A DNA stretch of 5,691 nucleotides, taken from assembly GCA_003162995.1 (NCBI GenBank), contig PLUZ01000444.1, forward strand, positions 1-5,691, read 5' to 3'. Positions 1 through 5,611 of this stretch are shown here, one piece after another (the stretch's first letter is position 1; every line of letters begins with the position of its first letter). A program made the translations under genes and the position numbers. Source of the DNA: Methylocapsa sp. GTDB lineage: Bacteria > Pseudomonadota > Alphaproteobacteria > Rhizobiales > Beijerinckiaceae. Below the pieces are notes generated by a model. It saw only the letters and a program-made list of their open reading frames with translations. It was not told the origin of the DNA and did no database searches.

Positions 1-34
1 TGTGTCAACCGGATAGGCATGGATTGATCGATAG

Positions 35-139
35 CTAGAGCATGATCCCCAAAAGTTGCAGACTTTTTTGATAAGATTATACGATAAAACAAAGAGATGG
101 AGACCATGAGCTATTCATCTTGAAGCGATCAAGGTCTAG
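35..139. repeat. Degenerate Hyphomicrobiales-type palindromic intergenic repeat
   Basis: This non-coding element is built from nested inverted repeats. The outer ends are CTAGA (35-39) and TCTAG (135-139). Inside them GCATGATC (40-47) faces GATTATAC (75-82), which matches the expected complement GATCATGC at six of eight positions. The core is a hairpin with arms AAAAGT (51-56) and ACTTTT (62-67) around TGCAG. From memory, the order GCATGATC, AAAAGT..ACTTTT, GATCATGC, then an AAACAAA stretch is the layout of a dispersed intergenic repeat common in Hyphomicrobiales genomes, related to the RIME-like mosaic elements. The mismatches in the outer half suggest an old, decaying copy. It lies beside a transposase remnant, consistent with a region that collects mobile debris. 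Identification is by recalled consensus, not alignment. Confidence 0.6.
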
Positions 140-145
140 GTAATC

Positions 146-420
146 TCACGCAATTATATAAATTATGTCGGCCATTTGAAGCTTGAGTATGAGTAACGCT
201 CCATTTAGCGGCCGGCACATTTGCTGCTTTGCGGTCATTTGCCGGGGAGCAGCCGATGGACCGCCCATTACGTTGTAGCCGTCGTGATCGTCTCGACCAA
301 TCGCCATGCAACGGCATAGTTGATGATGGAGGTGGATTGGCTCGGGACATAGGTCTCAAGATCTTGCAAGACGCCCTTGAAGCTTCTGAGCCGGGGTTTC
401 GTCAGCTCGGTTTTCTCATG
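146..420 (-). pseudogene. Transposase remnant (C-terminal end, frameshifted)
   Basis: On the minus strand one frame (420 to 235) reads a stretch containing QDLETYVPSQSTSIINYA followed by ETITTATT, then an in-frame TAA (270-268), then WAVHRLLPGK. The match continues in the next frame from 238 with MTAKQQM and GALLILKLQMADI before a stop at 148-146. This order resembles the C-terminus of a DDE-type transposase family of Alphaproteobacteria, whose members show roughly LETYV..QS..IIDYA, then PISTATTES, VQ.LLHRRM.A.QQMRWSPRGAH and MLKVRT. The remnant therefore has at least one stop and one frameshift, and the catalytic N-terminal part is missing. Positions 421-545 upstream show no clear continuation. 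I cannot name the IS family with confidence. The gene is non-functional and on the same strand as the CCA-like gene upstream of it. Confidence 0.5.
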
Positions 421-545
421 TTACACCGAGACCGGTATCTGACAGAGCGGCAGCACCCGCGCAATTGCTGTTTGAGCTGTTGCTCCGCGATAACAAAGTC
501 GGAGCGGCCAGGATCAGGTTACCACTCTTTCATCGAACATATCGT

Positions 546-1436
546 CTACGTCACTTCGCCGGACCATCTTTGCGAATGGAAAGCCTGCGCGATCGCCGCT
601 GCACGCGCTGTCTGCGTAGCGTCCACTGCATCCGTCACACTTAGGTCAGCGGCGAATTCAGTCTCATCGACTTCGGCGCAGGCCCTGAGCGCGGTATCCA
701 ACAACGCCGCCTTGGGATAATCCTGTCCTGAGCGGCCCCCGTAAGCGCGGTAATCGCAAGCACAAACAATCATCAACAGCTTGAAAAGGTCCGGGGCAGC
801 AAATGCCCCCAGCCGTTCCAGCATCAAAGCGACAGGTCCGGCGCGCACCTCCGACACCCGATGCACACGCTCACATTCGGCAAGTGCCAGAAGCGCCAGC
901 TCACGGCAGACCGCCGGCACCTCGAAGCGGCTGCAAATCGCTTCGATGCGCGGGCGTCCGCGTTCAATATGTCGATAATGGACCGGCAGGTGTTCGCGTG
1001 GCGAATCCGCTTTACCGATATTCATCACCAGCAAGGAGAAACGCACCGCCAAAGGCGCGTCACACTGGGCCGCCTCATCAAGGGTATTCAGCAAATGATC
1101 GCCGAGGTCGACCTCCGCTGGATCGTCCGCGATTTGGGGGACCCCGAACAGGGCTGCAACCTCAGGCAGCACTTCCCGGAGCGCACCGCATTGGCGCAAA
1201 GCCCGGATCATCTTGGAGGGTGAACGGGCCATCAGGCCGCGAACCAGCTCCGGCCACATTTCAGCAGGCGCCGTATCAACCAGCTCGCCAACCTCCACTT
1301 GCTCGAACATGGCGTCCAGCGCGTCTTCATCCAGATCGCCATCCTCTTCGGCGAGGAGGGCCGCTAACCGCAGGATGCCGAGCCCAGGATGCGTTTGTAC
1401 CAAGTCCGGGGGAAGAGGGATGAATTTGCGATCCAT
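546..1436 (-). CDS. CCA-adding-enzyme-like protein lacking the nucleotidyltransferase head (degenerate HD domain)
   Basis: A 296-residue protein. Residues about 16-101 follow the neck/body of bacterial class II CCA-adding enzymes: a GLGILRLAALLAEEDGDL stretch like the family's DPLRVLRVARFAARY.., then EMWPELVRGLMARSPSKMIR and QCGALREVLPEVAALFGVP (82-100). Residues about 110-180 follow the HD domain of the multifunctional Cca protein: DLGDHLLNTL (His114) and VRFSLLVMNIGK (131-142), where E. coli-type enzymes have LCHDLGK. The His-Asp dyad is therefore Met138-Asn139 here, while H153..H156 is kept. The N-terminal head that transfers CTP and ATP is absent. It is thus unlikely to add CCA or to act as a standard HD phosphohydrolase; RNA binding is an inference. 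I chose ATG 1436 although its ribosome site is weak; TTG 1475 is in frame. It follows the Rieske gene by 111 nt on the same strand, probably as one operon. Some annotation pipelines would call it tRNA nucleotidyltransferase. Confidence 0.8.
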   Translation of the reverse strand: MDRKFIPLPPDLVQTHPGLGILRLAALLAEEDGDLDEDALDAMFEQVEVGELVDTAPAEMWPELVRGLMARSPSKMIRALRQCGALREVLPEVAALFGVPQIADDPAEVDLGDHLLNTLDEAAQCDAPLAVRFSLLVMNIGKADSPREHLPVHYRHIERGRPRIEAICSRFEVPAVCRELALLALAECERVHRVSEVRAGPVALMLERLGAFAAPDLFKLLMIVCACDYRAYGGRSGQDYPKAALLDTALRACAEVDETEFAADLSVTDAVDATQTARAAAIAQAFHSQRWSGEVT

Positions 1437-1547
1437 GGCGAAAGGAATAATCCCACGTTCAAAAAAACTTGGCAATGCCCTGCGCTGCCGCCGGCCCTCG
1501 CGTGTGATCTTTTTGTGCGATTGGATAGAGACCGATGAACAGCCCGC

Positions 1548-1976
1548 TCAATCCCCCGTGATCATGACTTCTGGTATCTCGTCCGGGTCTGGAATATCGA
1601 GACCATCCTCTTCCGCCAATTGAACCCCGGTCAGGCAAACATCGCCATCGTCGATCACCAGCGTGATAGGCGTCAGGTGCTGGCCCTGGCAGGGTCCGAT
1701 GAAGCAAAGCCCGGTATCCGGATCGAATTGGGCGTGATGATTGCCGCAAGTGATGAAATTACCTTCGTCGTCCAGAAACTCGCCCGGCCTCGTATCCAAA
1801 CGCGAGCCTTGATGCGGGCAGGCATTTTCAAAACCGGAGAATTGGTTGGCCTTGCGCGTGATCAGGATCGGCCACGGCTTGGCCTCGCCACTCTCCTCCA
1901 CCCGCATCAGCACAAAACCCCTTGCCTGACCGTCGTCAATCTCAAAAGTTCGACATATCGCAAAAAGCTCATTCAT
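1548..1976 (-). CDS. Rieske [2Fe-2S] domain protein
   Basis: A 142-residue soluble protein that is almost entirely one Rieske domain. The cluster ligands are visible as C53-P-H55 in ACPHQGSRLD and C77-G-N-H80 in TCGNHHAQFD, with 21 residues between the pairs. The second box ends with TGLCFIGPCQGQHL (88-101), the usual cysteine- and Pro-containing loop. No signal peptide, membrane segment or catalytic oxygenase domain is present, so it resembles a cytoplasmic Rieske ferredoxin-like electron carrier rather than an oxygenase subunit. The C-terminus is acidic. I chose the ATG at 1976 because AAGGGA lies 7 nt upstream (1989-1984); the frame stays open to 2045 but that extension is basic and unlike the domain. 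The next gene on the strand is the CCA-like protein, in the same frame after this TGA. Its redox partner is unknown. Confidence 0.9.
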   Translation of the reverse strand: MNELFAICRTFEIDDGQARGFVLMRVEESGEAKPWPILITRKANQFSGFENACPHQGSRLDTRPGEFLDDEGNFITCGNHHAQFDPDTGLCFIGPCQGQHLTPITLVIDDGDVCLTGVQLAEEDGLDIPDPDEIPEVMITGD

Positions 1977-2433
1977 CGGCGGATCCCTTTTGGACAAAGT
2001 TGAACGCGTCGGTCGTGAGGAAGCGTAATAACGCTTCCGAAGCAATCGACGCGCCAGTAAGCTGCGTCCCCGCGCTCGACCATATCGGGCGCACGAACAG
2101 ATCGATAAACACGATCAATTTTGGCTAAAGTCGAGATCAGGTTGAAACCACCTTCGGAACCTTATTCACCAAGTGGGCCTGGCGCCATTGCGGCCTGATG
2201 GGGCACCGTTCTCAAAAGCATGCTCAGCGCTCGGGGAAGCGGCCTTCGGCGGTAGCGCGCGCAATTATCGTGCCGCTCTTACAGGGCTCGGCTGACGACT
2301 TGCGCCAGGCCGGCCGCGGGCAATGGCCGGACGGATCAGCATTCCACAGTTTGCCGAAGGTCGCCTATGCATAATAAGATGGAACAGCTCCCCGGATCGA
2401 AGCTCACGACCTGGGTTACCCGTTCGGAGTATC
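1977..2433. other. Intergenic region between the DUF763 and Rieske genes
   Basis: This 457-nt stretch separates two minus-strand genes. It contains the perfect inverted repeat at 2019-2038 and the start of a weak plus-strand small ORF at 2367. All three minus-strand frames are partly open just upstream of the Rieske start, but none gives a recognisable protein. The best -10-like hexamer for the Rieske unit has no good -35 partner, so no promoter is called. No terminator hairpin with a T tract was found behind the DUF763 gene; only a short palindrome GGGTTACCC near 2414-2422 was seen. Confidence 0.6.
2019..2038. promoter_or_regulatory. Perfect 8-bp inverted repeat upstream of the Rieske gene (candidate operator or leader hairpin)
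   Basis: GGAAGCGT (2019-2026) and ACGCTTCC (2031-2038) are exact complements around the 4-nt spacer AATA. The repeat lies 43-62 nt upstream of the Rieske ATG, where a repressor or activator site, or a 5' leader stem-loop, would affect the Rieske/CCA-like unit. No T tract follows it on either strand, so it does not look like an intrinsic terminator. The regulator, if any, cannot be named from the sequence. Confidence 0.35.
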
Positions 2434-2498
2434 TCATTTCGAAGATCGGGGTGGAGCTTGAGTGGCCATCGCGTCATTGGCGTCGGCGCAATCCTTGA
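2367..2498 (+). CDS. Possible small ORF of 43 residues (doubtful)
   Basis: An ATG at 2367 is preceded by GAAGG (2356-2360) with a 6-nt spacer and opens a 43-codon frame ending at TGA 2496-2498. The product starts MHNKMEQLPG, contains a TTWVTRSEYLISKIGVELEW core and ends in a basic SRHWRRRNP tail. It runs convergently into the 3' end of the DUF763 gene, overlapping it by 65 nt. I do not recognise the protein. The good ribosome site is the main support; length and overlap argue against it, and it could equally be a chance frame. Confidence 0.18.
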   Translation: MHNKMEQLPGSKLTTWVTRSEYLISKIGVELEWPSRHWRRRNP

Positions 2499-3738
2499 GA
2501 GGAAGCTCCCATCCGAAAACGCTCCGGCCGCCGTAGGAATGGGAGAGCCTTCTCTCTTGTGCTATCAGCTCCTCTACAGGAGGACCGGAGGTGTGGCGCT
2601 CGACGAGTCGAGCCTGGTCGTCGAGGCGTTTGAGCGCAGCCAGCTCTTCCCCGCGGCCGAGCTTCGCGCTTTGGACCGCCGATTTCAGCACTCGAATTGT
2701 CTGATCGTAAACCCGAAGGGGCACCGGAAACGGATGCCGGTCCTTGCCGCCGTGCGCAAACGAGAAGCGCGCCGGGTCGGTGAACCGGTATGGCGCACCG
2801 TGCATGACCTCGGCGACCATCGCCAACGCGCGCACGGTCCGCGCACCGACGCCTGGAACGAGCAGCAGTTCGGCGAAGTCGGCAGCGCCTCGATCCGCCG
2901 CTGCGGCCAGGCTGGCGTAAAGGCGCGGCCTCAGCACGTCGCTTGGGCGGACGTCGTGACGGGCCGGCATGACCAAATGCGGCAGAAAGAGCTGTGTTGG
3001 AACGGTTTGTGTAGCGGGCACCCCCGCGCGGTGCTCCAGGGCAGACAATTCGCGCGCGATCCCGTCTGGACCCAACGATTGTAGAACGTCAAGCTGACCG
3101 CGGCGGGACGCTTCGGCACGGCGATCGGTGAGGTTGACGATCTCACCCTGCCCGACTCCATCAATGGCGGAATGGGGCTCTTGGACAAAACTTTTCAGGC
3201 CTTCCGAAAGCCAATGATATCGGCGAGCTTGCTTGCGGTCTCCATTCATTCCTTGTTGGACGACAACCCACTGGCCATCATTGGTCACGACGAAGCCGTG
3301 AAGATAAAGGTCGAAGCCATCCTGCACAGCGGCGCTGTCCACCTTGGCAACGAGCCGGCTGGCATTCGCGAGCGCCCACCCGTCAAATCCCACCCGTTCC
3401 CCGATGGAGACGAGCTCCTGCGGCGTTTGCCGCGAATGCTTCCCCCGGCCGCCGCAGACGTGGATCCCGAGCTCGTCCGAAAGCGGCGCCAAGCCGCGCT
3501 TCAGCGCGCCAATCACGCTCGTCGTTATGCCAGAGGAATGCCAATCCATCCCCATCACCGCACCGAACGACTGGAACCAGAAGGGGTGGGCGAGGCGACG
3601 CAGCAGCTCGTCGCGGCCATAATGATGGACGATTGCTTCGCTCATCACCGCGCCGAGACGGGTCATTCGATCCGCCAGCCACTTTGGCACGTACCCGCCA
3701 TGCAGCGGAAGATCGGCGCTACCAGCTCTCTGTGCCAT
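2434..3738 (-). CDS. DUF763 domain-containing protein
   Basis: A complete 434-residue protein of the DUF763 family, which occurs in archaea and scattered bacteria and has no established function that I know of. The N-terminal family signature is intact: GSADLPLHGGYVPKWL (6-21), then a RLAHPFWFQSFGAVMG and DWHSSGITTSVIGALK region (48-80), and CGGRGKHSRQTP (95-106). A middle block reads YLHGFVVTNDGQWVVVQQGM with the RYHW after it (145-176). Residues about 291-310 (LLLVPGVGARTVRALAMVAE) resemble a helix-hairpin-helix, which suggests nucleic-acid binding; a conserved-looking HGGKDRHPFPVP (329-340) follows. No signal peptide or membrane segment is evident. ATG 3738 is supported by AGGA 6 nt upstream; a TATAAC hexamer (3767-3762) could be its -10 but the -35 is poor. 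It stands alone between long intergenic stretches, consistent with an accessory gene. The C-terminal 20 residues look non-conserved. Confidence 0.92.
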   Translation of the reverse strand: MAQRAGSADLPLHGGYVPKWLADRMTRLGAVMSEAIVHHYGRDELLRRLAHPFWFQSFGAVMGMDWHSSGITTSVIGALKRGLAPLSDELGIHVCGGRGKHSRQTPQELVSIGERVGFDGWALANASRLVAKVDSAAVQDGFDLYLHGFVVTNDGQWVVVQQGMNGDRKQARRYHWLSEGLKSFVQEPHSAIDGVGQGEIVNLTDRRAEASRRGQLDVLQSLGPDGIARELSALEHRAGVPATQTVPTQLFLPHLVMPARHDVRPSDVLRPRLYASLAAAADRGAADFAELLLVPGVGARTVRALAMVAEVMHGAPYRFTDPARFSFAHGGKDRHPFPVPLRVYDQTIRVLKSAVQSAKLGRGEELAALKRLDDQARLVERHTSGPPVEELIAQERRLSHSYGGRSVFGWELPLKDCADANDAMATQAPPRSSK

Positions 3739-4053
3739 TGGGCGTCCTATGCATCTATTGCGTTATACCTAGAAACACCCATCAGACGATAGCACCATCC
3801 CGTGAAAACATCGTTGTTGGACATAGCTCCACAATGGTGACACTGACAGAAGGAACCCGAAAAGTTGATCGTCGAATCCGCCAATCGGTGCGGAAATTTG
3901 TGGCCGCCGCCCGCTCTTGGAATCCATGATGGGTCGGTAAAGCCCAAACTTCTCTCTTGAAATTTCTCCCTATAGCAACACCCGGCGTGTGAGGTCTGGT
4001 CGCTTAGCCAATGAGAAACCCGCCCGAACACTTAGTGTCCGGGCGGGTACAGG
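3739..4053. other. Intergenic region between gapR and the DUF763 gene
   Basis: A 315-nt stretch that holds the gapR terminator at its right end and presumably the DUF763 promoter at its left. A frame on the plus strand from ATG 3834 (MVTLTEGTRKVDRRIR..., 31 codons) and a minus-strand frame of 94 codons cross it, but neither has a ribosome site nor recognisable similarity. Nothing else is seen. Confidence 0.55.
4012..4048 (-). terminator. Rho-independent terminator of gapR
   Basis: Just 5 nt after the gapR stop codon, ACCCGCCCG (4048-4040 on the minus strand) pairs perfectly with CGGGCGGGT (4026-4018). The stem then continues, after one mismatch, through ACACT and AGTGT. On the minus strand the stem is followed by TTTCTC. 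The very GC-rich 9-bp base and its position make this a convincing intrinsic terminator for gapR, insulating it from the DUF763 gene. Confidence 0.85.
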
Positions 4054-4326
4054 TTACTCGGCAGCCTGTGCCTTTAGGGGTGGCGCCGTCTCAATTGCAT
4101 GAAGGTAGAGGTCGAGCAGCGAATCGCGCTCGTCACGCTCGTTCTGGTCCTGCTTCCTGAGCCGGATTACCTCCTTGAGGATCTTCACGTCGAAGCCCTC
4201 GCTCTTGGCCTCGGCAAAGATGTCCTTCTTCTCATCGTTCATCACCTTGAGGTCTTCGTCGATACGCTCGATTCGCTCAACGAAAGAGCGAAGCCGATCA
4301 CCCGCCACCCCATCTGGTCCACTCAT
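4054..4326 (-). CDS. gapR: GapR family nucleoid-associated protein (DUF2312)
   Basis: A 90-residue protein that matches the DUF2312/GapR family over its whole length. In Caulobacter GapR is a chromosome-structuring protein that prefers AT-rich, overtwisted DNA, for instance ahead of replication and transcription machinery, and assists type II topoisomerases. Visible features are an N-terminal helix LRSFVERIERIDEDLKVMND, typical of the coiled-coil multimerisation region, and the family block GFDVKILKEVIRLRKQD (about 44-60) with its basic DNA-contacting residues. An acidic helix ERDSLLDLYLHAIE follows, and a short Ala-rich tail. Length agrees with the family. ATG 4326 has a good GGGAG site 6 nt upstream. 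It is monocistronic: its own terminator follows, and the gene upstream is the divergent HU-family gene. The -10-like TAAAAT at 4357-4352 lacks a clear -35. The domain match is strong; the detailed role is transferred from Caulobacter. Confidence 0.93.
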   Translation of the reverse strand: MSGPDGVAGDRLRSFVERIERIDEDLKVMNDEKKDIFAEAKSEGFDVKILKEVIRLRKQDQNERDERDSLLDLYLHAIETAPPLKAQAAE

Positions 4327-4820
4327 GGTCTACTCCCGTCGGCCAGCAAACATTTTAGCGAAAACTCCCGTCCGGGCTTGCCCCGAACGAGGCTCTTTTG
4401 GAAATCGGACCTGATACACAACGCGGCCCGGCGGCAACGCTAGGTAGGTCAGGTTAAGGAATAGTTCCTCGCCGAGCGGCGAAAACGACAAGCAGATGCG
4501 TCCAGCGTTGCGCTACGCGACAATCGCCTGTCTATTTGCTCGAGCATGACTCTGCGTCGACAGTTGCCACGCGCGGTTCGAAACCACGCCGATAAGAGCC
4601 TTTCAGCCGCTAAGACTTGCTCTTGAGACACTCCCGAGAAGGAGGCCCGGTGCGGCGATCCTTCATCCTCTGCTGCATGATACGGATGCTTGAGGCGTTG
4701 GCTCAGGACTCATGGACAATTCCCGCTTGCATGATGTATGAGCCAAACAGCAATCGGGGGCCTTTGCATTTTTGGCATTTTGAGCTAACCGATTGCAGGC
4801 ATGGTTGGAGGATTTATTCG
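4327..4820. other. Divergent intergenic region between gapR and the HU-family gene
   Basis: This 494-nt region must hold promoters for both nucleoid-protein genes. A 9-nt direct repeat, ACTCCCGTC, occurs at 4332-4340 and 4364-4372; the copy nearer gapR includes its ribosome site. The right part (about 4715-4800) is more AT-rich and precedes the HU gene, but no -35/-10 pair close to consensus was found. Open frames crossing the region (4449-4631 minus; 4617-4820 plus) show no similarity to known proteins. No tRNA or other RNA gene was found. Confidence 0.55.
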
Positions 4821-5216
4821 GTGGTAGCTAAGAAATCGGTTGCAGTGAAGAAAGTGGTTGACGTCGCAAAGGGAGAAAAGGGCGCGAGCGTAAAAGTCAC
4901 ATCCGTCAAACCTTCGGCGTCGAAGGCCGCTGCGGCCCAAACGACGATCACGCTGAAGCAGATCGGCGTGCAACTCGCTGCAACACATGAGCTGCCGAAG
5001 CAGCAAGTTGAAGCGCTATTCAGCAACATGATCGAGATAATCATCAAACATCTCAAGAAGGGCGCAAAAGTTCGCATCAGTGGGATTGGGATTTTGCAGG
5101 TTAAAAAGCGCGCAGCCCGGATGGGGCGCAATCCGGCAACAGGCGAGAGCATGAAGATCAAGCCGAGCAAAAAGGTTTCTTTGCGGGTCGCCCAAGACCT
5201 CAAGGCCAAAATCTAG
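4821..5216 (+). CDS. HU-family DNA-binding protein with basic N-terminal tail
   Basis: A 131-residue histone-like protein. Residues 1-41 form a low-complexity tail rich in Lys, Ala, Val and Ser (MVAKKSVAVKKVVDVAKG...). Residues 42-131 are a full HU/IHF fold: the helical dimerisation part (ITLKQIGVQLAATHELPKQQ and the next helix), then ISGIGILQVKKRAARMGRNP (87-105), with the family signature RMGRNPATG (100-108) and the DNA-intercalating proline at 105. The C-terminal KVSLRVAQDLK helix is present. Tailed HU proteins of this kind are familiar in Bradyrhizobium and relatives, where the tail is thought to add non-specific DNA affinity. I chose GTG 4821 because GGAGG (4807-4811) sits 9 nt upstream and the sequence becomes HU-tail-like exactly there. 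The frame is open back to 4617 but the extra 68 residues look non-coding. It is transcribed away from gapR. The homodimer presumably binds and bends chromosomal DNA. Confidence 0.92.
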   Translation: MVAKKSVAVKKVVDVAKGEKGASVKVTSVKPSASKAAAAQTTITLKQIGVQLAATHELPKQQVEALFSNMIEIIIKHLKKGAKVRISGIGILQVKKRAARMGRNPATGESMKIKPSKKVSLRVAQDLKAKI

Positions 5217-5240
5217 ACGTGCATCGGACGCATTCGGGTT

Positions 5241-5271
5241 CGGTCAGAAGGGTTGGCCGGTTTGAATTTTT
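5241..5271 (+). terminator. Possible intrinsic terminator of the HU-family gene
   Basis: CGGTCA (5241-5246) and TGGCCG (5254-5259) form a 6-bp stem with one G-U pair and a 7-nt loop, 24 nt after the stop codon. A T-rich stretch, GTTTGAATTTTT, follows (5260-5271). The stem is short and the T tract is interrupted, so this is a plausible but weak terminator. Confidence 0.35.
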
Positions 5272-5323
5272 GAGTAGATGAGAAGTGAGATCAGAATTGT
5301 ACGGCGGCATCCAGCGCGCGGAA

Positions 5324-5611
5324 CTAGCGGCGCTCCCCGGGAGTCCGTGACCTAAATGTTCTGAGCATTGATAGCCGATGCGCCCAAACGGGTTGGCGCG
5401 CGGTCGGAGTGACTGGTGGTTCTCTCCAGCCTAGAACCCCGGCATCGATGGGACTTGAAGTTTCAGCATCTACCCAACCATTCTCTGACCGGAGGCACAG
5501 AAACGGAAGCGTATAGGTTCCAATATGGTCTTCGCAGAGGAGTTGGACAGCAGCGCCTTCGGAAGGCAGAGTGTCGGTGTTAAATTGCGCCAAGCGCGTG
5601 CATCGATCCAT
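5324..5611 (-). CDS. Small conserved-looking hypothetical protein
   Basis: A 95-residue soluble protein. Its first two thirds look like a small uncharacterised alphaproteobacterial family that I recall only loosely: TRLAQFNTDTLPSEGAAVQ (5-23), then LLCEDHIGTYTLPFLC (24-39), a Trp-containing turn NGWVDAETSSPID (44-56) and VLGWRE (59-64). The remaining 31 residues, rich in Arg, Pro and Thr, look unlike a conserved domain and may be a frame extension past the usual end. ATG 5611 has a GGAG about 12 nt upstream. A TTG at 5629 is in frame, and the frame stays open to the window edge (ISWLAYFFDLESSFL precedes the ATG), so the true start could lie outside. No signal peptide or membrane helix is evident from the chosen start. 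It converges with the HU gene, 107 nt apart. Function unknown. Confidence 0.6.
   Translation of the reverse strand: MDRCTRLAQFNTDTLPSEGAAVQLLCEDHIGTYTLPFLCLRSENGWVDAETSSPIDAGVLGWREPPVTPTARQPVWAHRLSMLRTFRSRTPGERR

Noticed and set aside
406..430. CTCGGT/ACCGAG stem downstream of the CCA-like gene
   Set aside because: The loop is 13 nt and no T tract follows on the minus strand, so it does not qualify as a terminator.
229..720. 163-codon open frame on the plus strand
   Set aside because: It is antisense to the transposase remnant and to the 3' end of the CCA-like gene; its translation is Cys/Ser/Arg-rich without domain character.
1459..1749. 96-codon minus-strand frame overlapping the Rieske gene
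   Set aside because: It is out of frame with the Rieske CDS, whose cluster ligands prove the other frame; its composition (many Arg, Gly, Pro) is typical of a shadow.
2323..3084. 253-codon plus-strand frame
   Set aside because: It is antisense to the DUF763 gene, has no domain character, and owes its length to GC-rich codon structure of the real gene.
3172..3792. 206-codon plus-strand frame
   Set aside because: It is also antisense to the DUF763 coding sequence, whose family motifs are unambiguous on the minus strand.
4572..4588. tRNA T-arm-like sequence CGCGG TTCGAAA CCACG
   Set aside because: The arm has an internal mismatch and there is no acceptor, D or anticodon arm at the right spacing on either strand.
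4449..4631. 60-codon minus-strand frame between gapR and the HU gene
   Set aside because: It has no ribosome site and no similarity that I recognise, and its residue composition is not protein-like.
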